Below, in pieces: positions 11,646 to 23,200 of a stretch of 64,000 nucleotides of DNA. Location: assembly GCA_023376005.1 (NCBI GenBank), contig CM042142.1, forward strand, positions 51,605,284 to 51,669,283, given 5' to 3'. The notes under the pieces were generated by a model. That model did no database searches, was not told the origin of the DNA, and saw only the letters and a program-made list of their open reading frames with translations. The position numbers and the translations under genes were made by a program. The stretch comes from Doryteuthis pealeii. Taxonomy: Eukaryota > Mollusca > Cephalopoda > Myopsida > Loliginidae. Position 1 is the first letter of the stretch, and each line of letters begins with the position of its first letter.

Positions 11646-14600
11646 ATAATATATTATATTATATATATATATATATATATTATAATATAGTAAAGAAGAA
11701 GGGGAAAATAAATATATTTATATATTATGCATATACAACGTGACACCATAAATTACCTATGATAAACATCCATCCAGTTACTACACCCGTGTCTACTTTT
11801 CTCCTATATATATATATATATATATTAATAGTATATATGTGTGTGTGTGTGGTGGTGTGTTGTGTGCGTGTGTGTGTGTGTGGTGTGTATAAAATTTATT
11901 TATTTATTCCTCTGTCTTCTTGGTAGTTGATCATATTGTTTAAATAAATATAATTACTCAACTGAAATTCTTATATCATACTTTAGTTGTAGTTTTAATA
12001 TATATCTAGTATCTAATATCTATATATATATGGTGTGTGTGGTGTGTGTGTGTGTGTCTACCTCTGTGTCGTTTCTGTGTCTTTGTGTGTGTGTGTTGTG
12101 TGTGTGCGCGCGAAACGTTTTGTTTTGAAGTCCTTTATGAAAGGTTAAACTATTTCATATAAAGATCAAGTGATATAATTCAACTGTTGCACGATTTGAA
12201 ATTCTTTTTCTCCAAAAAAAAGAAGAAAGAAAAAGACGGGGAAAAAGACCATTTTTCAAATAAAACAACGTTATTTATCTTCGAAATGTTTGGTAGAATA
12301 TATTGAAAGCACTACAAACTGCTGTTAAAATATTGACGTGTTCAACTGAGTTCATCTTCGCCATTCAATATCGTTCAATTACCTTTTTTAAAACGCTTCC
12401 AAAAACGCACATCTTTTTACGAGTTGGACGAATTAAAGAAGGCATAAAATATTGATTTAACTATCTCATAAGTCGAGTGCATTCGTGTGAGAAATAAATA
12501 GTTTTTCTCCTGTTTGAAAGCGTTTGTTGACTTTAGTATAATAAATTATATTGCATACGCTTCCATACAAACACAAACGCTCGGCGGTGTTACATAGTTC
12601 CGCAGGTAGCCTACGAATTATGTATGTAAGTGTAACTAAATTTTGAATCGAAGTTCGTTGAAGATTCAAATAATGAGGGTAAATGGAAAGATACCGTTAG
12701 CCGGTGAAGTTATTGACAGTATTTAACCTCTCATCGACCTGTACGCCAACTTTTGATTAGCTGAAGGAAGGCGTGGGAAAAGAAATTAAGTTAGTTAAGC
12801 AGATTTCGGCTATTAATCAGCGGGATCAGACGCTCGTAAGATGCTGGCCTCTCACCACGCGGTTAGAACCCTTTTGTGGCCGTGGGTTCTTAATAAAGTA
12901 TATAAAAACAACAAAATCTTTATTAATTATTCAACAAGAAATGAGCAAACACCCAGCCCAAAGAAAAAAAAATCAGCCCTGAGAAAAAATCACAGCCACA
13001 AAGGAATGATCAGGTCAGAAAAAAGATTGGCGATTGAAAAGCAGAAGTAAAACCATCTTATCTCTCATCTCCCTCACCTGTCTAATCTTTCTCCAATATT
13101 TACCCCAGCAGCATTAAGTGGGGTATATAACAACGGCTCCACTCTGAGTGGTAGTACCTGTTAGTGTTCCAACTATGGGTTAAATAAAAAATAAGTTAAA
13201 AAAAAATCTTATAAAAAATCTTTTAAAAAAAGATTGTTCTTTTTTTTAAATACCCATTAAGAATAAATAAAACAAAACGACTTCGGCATAAAATAACCCA
13301 ACAATTGACTGCCATAAAATTCCAACCAAACCAACCAACCAACCAACCGAACCAACCAACAACAAACGCTTGGCATCTACTTACGTGGCTTAATGTTTAT
13401 CATATTAGGAAATGGACATGGCGAGCCGAGTTCAAATAATGGACGAGACTGTTTGCATATCACTAATACCCTTGAGAAATGTATGGACCCAACTAATTCC
13501 ACTCCCATTCATGGGTAAATAGTAAGGGAAGACTGTGCTCTTTTAACCTTGGTTAGGCAATCAGTCTTGGAGAAGGCAGATTCAACCTGTTAAATCCGCT
13601 TAAAAATTGACCTTATGTCAACATCCTACTCGCACAGAATAAATTTTTTCTTGAAAACATAATACATTTTGCGACCTTCTTTTTTTATAATATATATATA
13701 TATATAGTAGGGTGTGACATAAGGTCAATTTTAAGCGGAGTTTAACAGATTTGAATCTTTTGATTCCTTCTTTTTATAATATATATATATAATATATATA
13801 TAATATATATAATATATATATATATATATTATATTATAAAAAAGAAGGTCCGCAAAATGTATTATGTTTTCAGAAAAAAAAAATTATTCTTTTTATCTTA
13901 CATATGCAACACGTGTTTACAGATCTTCTGGTATCTTCTTCAGGCTTGATCATAATATTATCGATCAAAGCCTGAAGAAGATACCAGAAGATCTGAAACA
14001 CGTATTGCATATGTAAGATAAAAAGAATAATTTTTTTTTTCTGAAAACATAATACATTTTGCGGACTTCTTTTTTATAAATATTGAATTTTCTCCGTTGG
14101 AACCAGAACAATATATATATATATATATATATAATATATATATATATAATATAAATATATATAATATATGGGGGGGGGTTAAACCATATAATTCTTAATT
14201 TCTAATAATTTCTCACAATTTCTTAAGCGAATTCAGAGTTTTTCTTTGCCTAGACTGGTGCCCATGAAGAGGGAGCAGGACGCCGTCAACTTTTCCATCA
14301 TTGAGAAGATTCAGCAAGCTTGAGTTGATGGTATGGCAAACCGGCGAGTTACCATCGATAAGTCAACTTATTCTCAGCAGATTAATCATAATTATGCTAT
14401 CAAATCACCATCCGTTCGGATAATTGATTTCGGAGAATTTTTTTACTCTTCCTCGTAGATGCAGAAATGAGAATGCTTACCTCGGTCACTAAAAAAAAAC
14501 TTAAACCAAGAGTGGGGCCAACTTTACTCTAATTATTTTCATTTAATCATCTACAGTAATTCTTGGTTAGTTAGTTGGCTGGATTTTATGGCAAGTCATC

Positions 14601-16625
14601 TTATGTTGGGTTATTTTATGCCAAAGACTTTTTTTTTCATTCTTGATGGGTAGTCCAATTTTTTTAAACTCATTTTTAAAAACATATTTAAACTAATTTT
14701 TTCTATTGAACCCATGGATGGGACTCTAACTGGTACTACCACTCTAAATCTGTGTGGACCTGGGAGTAATGGTTATGAAGAGATACTCGACATTCCCCAG
14801 AGCTCCAGAACTGGAACTTCCCCTCCGATAGAGTTCAACGTCATACCATACACCAAGACCCTCAGCGACCGTCTTTTAGTACTTATATGATAAAAAAGGG
14901 TTGGGGCTTGCCATGAGAGCAATAGTATAGGACAATCATATAGGTGCTAGGGGCTTGACGTGACCAACCGGTTGATCGGAGGGCACCTCTCTGTCCGCCT
15001 GTCTAGCTTAAATAAAGCCAAAGGGAAGTATTGAATGTCATGGACTACTCAGCCACCAGGGTTCTATCCTCAAACATTCATAACCAAGAAGTGTCCCATT
15101 AAGGGGGTTATCCTCTGCAGAGGTCTATTCTAAAGCCCTAGCCTACAGGGATGCAACAGCCCTTGCAATGCATTTGATATTAAAATGAATAATTTCGATT
15201 GTTTTATTTTTTATTTTTTGTAGAGAATGATGGAAATAAAGCAACGCTTCCAAGAACAGCAAAGAACAGAAGGAACGCCGTGAGTATATTAAAAAAAAAA
15301 TTTTTTTATATGAAATCGATTTCTGTAACCGCGGGAAAATGATCATCTGTTGCTCTATTCTAAATCTAAGAAGAAACAATTTTTTTTTCATTATTCAGTT
15401 TATATATGGCAATTCTGTCAAATCATCCGGGCCATGTCCACCCACCCCATCAATTTTCTGAAATTTTGTACAGTTGTATACTAGGTTTGGAATTAGACAA
15501 TTCCCAAATTTGAGCTTCCAATTCGAAAAATTCGCCATGTTATGTCAATTTTAAACTCGAAACATTTGAGGAGGGTACAAATAATGTTCAATATATGTAG
15601 AATAATAATTTAAAAGGAAAAAGAAATTATATGCAGTGCCACATTGTGATTTTTTTCACTTGTTGATCTTGCATTGAAAAAAATCAAAAATCCTTAATAA
15701 CTTTAAAAGGGTTAATTTTATACCTATTCTGATAACATTTTCGGATTTCTCAAGTCAGAAAGCTTCTAGAAGTCAATTTTCAGAAGTAGAGGAGCTCTAG
15801 AATCCATTTTATAGACAAGAAATAGATTACAAAATGGCGCCAATTTTCTCACCCCTCCTCAAATGTTTCGAGTTTAAAATCGACATATCTCGGCGAATTT
15901 TTCGAATTGGAAGCTCAAATTTGGGGGATTGTCTAATTCCAACCTAGTCTACAACTGTACAGAATTTCAGAAAAACTGAAGGGGTGGGTGACAATTTTAT
16001 TTTTTTCTAGATGATTTGACATGGAATTGCTCATATATATGTGTTGGCAACCTTCCGTCTATATAAGACGATGGCGTAGTGTCCATTTTTTGTTTTGTTT
16101 GCCTTTGTTGTTTACCTACAGCTACGTGAGTGACTGAACAGACCGATCTTTGAATGGCAGTCTCTGGTACAGTCAATGCAATCAAAAGGTGATGCTTTCT
16201 GTAGGTGTTGGGGTGCTGTTGTCTCTCCTTCCCTTTAGCTCTGTTTTCTGTGGCGGCTTCTTTCCTCTCTTTTTCACTCCCTTTCGTTCCTTGTTTGACG
16301 AGGAGGCGCCAGGTCGCACGGTCTTCTGCACAAGCCTCCCATGTGTTTATATCGATGTGACATGTCTTCATGTCTCTCTTGCAGACATCTTTGTATCTTG
16401 CAGACATCTTTATATATATATACTTGACAAAACATGACCCGTTGGGTCATCCATTCAGCTCTGGGTAGATAATTGAGATTAGGGAAAAGTGAGTTAGCAA
16501 AGTGGATACGGCCGGACAAAACATTAAAATTATTTTGTAAGCTTTCTAAGAAAGTGAATATATGACCTAATTTAAGCTATGGGGTGGCTGCTTGTGAAAT
16601 TTAACATAGAAATACATTTCAAATT

Positions 16626-16677
<52 letters not shown>

Positions 16678-19600
16678 CTTCTCTTCTCTCCCAGAGAAAC
16701 TAACATTATATACCAGGAGGTAATCAAGAAATACATGGGAAGAAAGTGATAGGCAGAAAGTAAAATCAGAGATTGGTCAGTTTTTGACTCAATTGCAAAT
16801 TACGACGAATTAGAACCAATCAAAACGGAACTTTTTCAAGCATGATTCAATCCTAAAAGTAAAGAATAATTTAGTATAACTTTCGTGTCATTAAACTAAA
16901 CAGTAAAAAAGCCTTTAGGAAACAAAAGTTGATTCATTCAGCTTTAGTATATAATAATAATAATAATAATATAATATAATAATAATATATATATATATAT
17001 ATTATATTATTATATATATATTATTTTTCATTATTATAAATATAAAAAATATTTCACAAAATTATTTTAGGGAAGCGCCACAAATTACATATAGCTTAGG
17101 GCCTCAATAGTGAAAATCCGGCCTTGCAGAGCAAACCCTTTTTTATTTGAAGGGGGTAACTTTAGAAGATACGAGGCGTTTCCCCTCCCTATGAAAGACG
17201 GTTTGAAATGTAGGTAATTACCCACCCTATTCATCACGAGTAGTATGTGGCACAAGGTCGCAAGTATGGGGTATCCAACGAAGATAGAACTCCCTATTCT
17301 ATCGAAATATATCAACGAGACTAGCTTGTTAATCATTTCACCACGATCAGACACCTTGCGTGTGTATAGGTATCGTACCATATACATATTTAGCAACCCC
17401 TCCGCACCAGCAGGATATAACACATGGTCGATTTCTTATGCGGAGTTTAACAGGTTTGAATTCAGAGGTTTCCATCTCTTAGACCAGTAACCATACCAAG
17501 GTTAAAGAGCCCAGTCTGCCCTACTATTTATCCATAGCTGGAGTGAGAGTAGTTGGTTTCGTAACTCTCCTGGAAGTATTAGCGCTATGTGAAATGCAAA
17601 TAGCGCGTACAGGATTTCGCCATACGTCTCCAATCAATATTAATTAGTGTTATTCGGACTATTGTCCCATCTTCATTGTTATTTGTACCAAACGTTTCAG
17701 CCGATTACCCTCCGGCCTTCTTCAGGTATTTCTTGTCGACTCGGGAACCTTCTCGGACTCGGGAACCTTCTTTTCGAACTCGGGAACTTTCTTGTCGTAT
17801 TCGGGAGCCATCACACAAGACAAGAAAGTTCCCGAGTTCGAAAAGAAGGTTCCCGAGTCCGAGAGGTTCCGGTCCGACAAGAAAATACCTGGAAGAAGGC
17901 CGGAGGGTATATCGGCCGAAACGTGGTACAATAACAATGAAGATGGGGGACATTAGTCCGAATAACACTAATAATACTAATCTTCCAGCCTCATCCTCAA
18001 ACATTCAGAGAAATAGTCTCCAATCAATTCATCATGTAGGTTCTAGGCCTTGATGTAACTCGCTGATTGATCGAAGAGAGTCTCTCCGACCACCCGTCTA
18101 GCTCAAGTAAGGACCAAAGTGGATTTTTGCATGTTATAGACTGTTTAGCCACCAAGAATCCGTGCTTAAGTATCACGAGTTGCCATCTACAGCCGTCAGG
18201 TGGGTTGGAGTCTTATCTCTCTGCAGAGGTGCAGCCGGTGTATTCTACAACCCTAGACGACAGGGCCGTTGATGTTCACAAAGAAATGCAGAAAAAAAAT
18301 AGTGGATCAATAAATGTCTTGGAAAAAAGAAGAATTCAAAAACAAAATAAATCATTGCTTAATTTTAACCTAAGATTCAGCGTTTGTAATTAAAGTTATT
18401 GACTGTCTGGTCTTAACGATTTATGAGAGAAATTAGATTTTAGGGCGGGGATTACAATGGCTCAGAGATTAAACTAAGAATAATTAGAGAACGTCTGTAT
18501 ATTAATTGCTATATTCCCAACTGAACTCCATTTTCACATTAAAAAACAAAAAACAAAACAAAACTTTTAACCGCCCATATTAAAAGTTTTATGCATTATA
18601 GGACATTATTTTAAATTATTTTTACTAGTAAGGATATACACCCTCCGAGTGTAAGTATTTTAGCTTTAATGTAATTAACTATATTAAATTTTTAAAAAAC
18701 TAATGAAATTGAATAAGAACGCATATAAAAAGTTCACACTTATTTTGATTATATTTTTATTAGTTTCTCTATAAAAAAATAAATTAAAAAAATCATTCCA
18801 TTATGGCAAGCCCCACCCCTTTTTATCATATGGATGCTAGAAGGCGGTGGCTGCGAGTCTACATGTCCTGGGAATGACGTTAAACTCTGATAGTTAGGTT
18901 CCAGTTCTGGAGGTTTGGGGAATGTGGAGCACCCCTTCATCACCATTGCTCCCTGGTCCACTCTGACCCGGAGTGGTAGTACCTGTTAGGGTCCCATCTA
19001 TGGGTTAAATAGAAAAATGTATTTATAAAAAAATTGTATTATCCATTAAGAATTGATTTATTTCAAAACTCTATCGGCATTAAATGACCCACTGAGGTTG
19101 ATATGCCGTAAAACAAACTAAACCAAAAAAAAATCATTAATAGGATTGAGTTTAATATGTTGGAGAATAAAACAATAATATTAGAGAACAATAACACCAA
19201 GAAATTAATTATTAAACCCATTTTTGTTAAAACCAGTATGCAAATTAACTACATCATATATTCTGTAAATCTTTATTTATTAGTGATATATGACACGTTG
19301 TATGATTTTAAATGCGCTAATAATAAGGGCTGTTTTGAGGCGAATCTAACTCAAATTTTCATAGAAACATCGTTAATAAATAAGATTTATTCTAGATATT
19401 AATGATTTTGACTATAAATTAAATACTCATTGATAAACTTAGGTAATTCCTGAGGGTATGCTGGCGAAGGCAATGACGTAGTTTCAGTTACAGACATAAA
19501 ACAAAACAACCAATTAACCAACCACGCTGAGAGCAAAGGTTCCCGCTTGATTACCGAAGTTAAGCAGAGATTAATCTGTTCAATACTTAATAGGGCAACA

Positions 19601-20227
19601 GCAGGTACTGTAAATAACCAGACTCCTTTATCACAATGATCTGGCATGATTCGACATTAAATGATCCGAAAAGGGTTGATATGCCGTAAAAAAAAAACAA
19701 AAAAACAACCAGCTATGGGTAAATAGCAAGGCAGACTAGGCTTTTCAAACATTGGTATGACAAAGTCTAGAAGAAAAACTCTGAATTCAAACCTGTTAAA
19801 CTCCGCTTAAAAATTGACCTTATGCCACATCCTACTCGTGCGGAGGGATTTATAAATAAATACATATAGTTGTAAGTAAAGTTGGCGCAGTGGCCTATTG
19901 TCAGTATCAGCCACAGAGCAAAGGAGTCTATCCCATTTTCGCTAGCGCGAGATCAGGGGGATTGTTTTGCTGATGTGGAGTGCCACACATACCGTCAGCT
20001 CTTCGCGTCACCACAAAAATCAGATTAGCCAAGCTGTGCAACTCATCTGCTGAGTTGGTGAGGACCGGTATCGAACCCGGAATTTTGCGATTCCTTCGCG
20101 CATGTTCTACAGTCTGATTCCGGCACCATGAATACATATAACGTAATTTATCTATCTGTTTATTGTTTTCTCACGGTTCCTCAGACCTGCTAAGAGCGAT
20201 GGCCGATAGGGACAGATTACGAGAGAG

Positions 20228-20268
<41 letters not shown>

Positions 20269-23200
20269 TCAAGCGAATCCGTGCTATCAGCACCACTTGA
20301 TGATGATGATGGAATTATATAATTAAATTGTTTTGTTTCCTAACTTTGGTTTGGTGGATTTTACAGCATGTTAACCTTTGACATTTTTGCTTTATTCATT
20401 CGTGTTGGCTATTCAATTTCTTTAAAACCATTTTCTTAAACATTTTTTTCAAACTTATTTAAAAAAAATCTATTTAACCTATAGATGGGGCCCTAACAGG
20501 TACTACCACTCCCGGTCAGAGTGAACCTGGGAGTTATGTCGATGAAGGGTCACCCCATACTCCCCAGAGCTCAAGAATTATAACCCACAGTCAACAGGTG
20601 GCCTCACTGGAGGGGTCTTGCCGTAGGTGTATTCTACAGTCCCACCCGATAGGGCCAGTCAAAGTCAAAATAAAATGGTGTTGTTACATAATCTATGCGG
20701 TTGCATAAAATTATATTCAACCCCCTGTATTTCTAAAGGGATGGCCCTTTTCATATCACGGGCGGGACTTTCCATGGAATAGTACAGAAAGCCCGCAAAA
20801 TACGTGAAGTCACGTGGGACCTGGTTGAGTCCTCAGTTTTCAGTTTGACGTCGGGCAGAGAAGATGTGCTGCATTAACTGGAACTCACTGCATACGCGCG
20901 CTATGTTAGTCAGATGTTAGTTACATGAAATATTTAGATAAGTAAATAAAACGCTTAAGAAAATAACATAGTGTTGTGGCTGGTGAATGTCTTGGTAACA
21001 AGACTGATCTAGAAGAAGAAATGAGTTAAGTGCGAACGACCACCAAGAGAAGTCCAGACGCTAGAACAGATGTTAGAAGAAGACGTAAGATAGAAAAGAC
21101 GTCAGAAGAAGAATAGAAGAAGTAAGTAAAGAAGGTTTGGTTTGTTTGTTTTGTTTTACGGCATATCAACCTCAGTGGGTCATTTAATGCCGATAAAGTT
21201 TTGAAATAAATCAATTCTTAATGGATAATACAATTTTTTTATAAATACATTTTTCTATTTAACCAATAGATGGGACCCTAACAGGTACTACCACTCCGGG
21301 TCAGAGTGGACCAGGGAGAAATGGTGATGAAGGGGTGCTCCACATTCCCCAAACCTCCAAAACTGGAACCTCACCATCAGATAGAGTTTAACGTCATTCC
21401 CAGGATATGTAGACCCGCAGCCACCGCCTTCTAGCACCCATATGATAAAAAGGGGTTGGGGCTTGCCATAAGGGCAATAGGGTTGGGGCAATCATATAGG
21501 TGCTAGGGCTTGACGTGACCAGCCGATTGATCAGAGGGGGCTCTCCGACCGACCGTCTAGCCCAAGATAGGGCCAAAGTGGAGTATTGCATGTCATGAAC
21601 TGCTCATCCACCTGGGCTCTATCCTTAAGCATCACGGGTCGCCACCCACGACCAACAAGGGGGGAGTCTTACCCCTCTGCAGAAGTGCGGTCGGTGCATT
21701 CTAACGCCCCAGCCGACAGGGCGGAAGTAAAGAAGGGTATACAACAGTTGTTAAAAAGAATAAATCCAAATTTTAAAAATGAACAATTCCAAATAATGAA
21801 AATAGAATTTTGGAAAATGATAAAATGACTTTCTCAGCAGGCGCCCTGGTTATTTGCAAATTATCTCTGTTAGTTAGAAATACTTGAAACCATATAACTG
21901 TGTACAAACAAATGGCTATTATCAAACAGAAATAATTACTTAAAACCATATAATTATTTGTAGTCGATAATAATACTTAAAACCATGCAAATTATTTGTA
22001 TCAGATAGAAATACTTGAAACCTGGCACAAGGCCTCGATTATATGGTGCCCACTACACGATAGTAATGGTTTGCTAGACTCGCTCGCTAAATATGACCAA
22101 ACAACGAGCCGCCAATGTAATCTCTGATATATAAATGAAGAGAATATTATTTTCTATGAAATATGGTTGTCTATTAAATCGGCAGCCATGACACATAGCT
22201 CCGTTAGCTGCATGAGTTAAACAAGAGCCAAATCGTTGCATAATTAGTATAAGTATTTGTAAGCCATGTTTTGTGTTTGAGACAGAAAGCTCATTACCGG
22301 ATATAACCACGAAATATGACTCCAATATTGGAGAAGGCTAGCTTTTCCGACGCCACAGATACCGTGTTTCCCCGAAAATAAGACCTACCTGCAAAATAAG
22401 ACCTAGTATGATTTTTCAGGATGATTTTAATAAAAGCCCTCCCCTTCAAAATAAGCCCTGTGATTGTAAAAGTTTTCTTTCTAGCTTGGTTACGTAGCCA
22501 CGGTTAAAGAGCCCAGTCTACCCTACTTTTTACCCATAGCTGCAGGGAGAGTAGCTGGATGCGTACCTTTCTCAAGGGTATTAGTGCTATGTGAAATGCA
22601 AACAGCCTTATCCAGAATTTGAACTTGGGTCGACGAGTCCATTTCCTACAACTCTAACCATTACACTACGCGCTTCCCTAAGCTTATATATTTATTCATC
22701 AAGTTTACCTTAGTCTGACACAAGGCCAGAAATGCAGGGTATTCAGTAAGAATCGAATTTCCTAGATACCGTGTTTCCCCGAAAAATAGACCTACCTGCA
22801 AAATAAGACCTGGCATGATTTTTCAGGATGATTTTAATAAAAGCCCCCCCCTCCCCTTCAAAATAAAGCTCTAGCTGAGAGCGGCAGACAGACGAAATAA
22901 ACATTCTTCACAATCAAATTATGCGATGCAAACACTCATCTTCGTCAATGATCAAATGTAGATCGTTTTTCGTAATTTCGGTTTATTTGAAAATTTCATA
23001 ATTTCCTACTTCGTAATGTCGTTTTCCGATATGTGAATAATAAGATATCCCGAGAAAATAAGCTCTAGAGTTATTCGGGGTGAAAATTAATATAAGCCCG
23101 CTCTTATTTTTTGAAAAAAAAAAAACACGTTGGCTTGTTACTTGGCTGAAACTTGTTAATTAACCCCCCCCCCCAAAAAAAAAAAAGAAAGAAAAAAGAA

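Noticed and set aside
17705..18004. Open frames with repeated SRVRE/SNSGTF patterns
   Set aside because: They are read from the inner inverted ctcgggaacctt units of fold-back FB-A.
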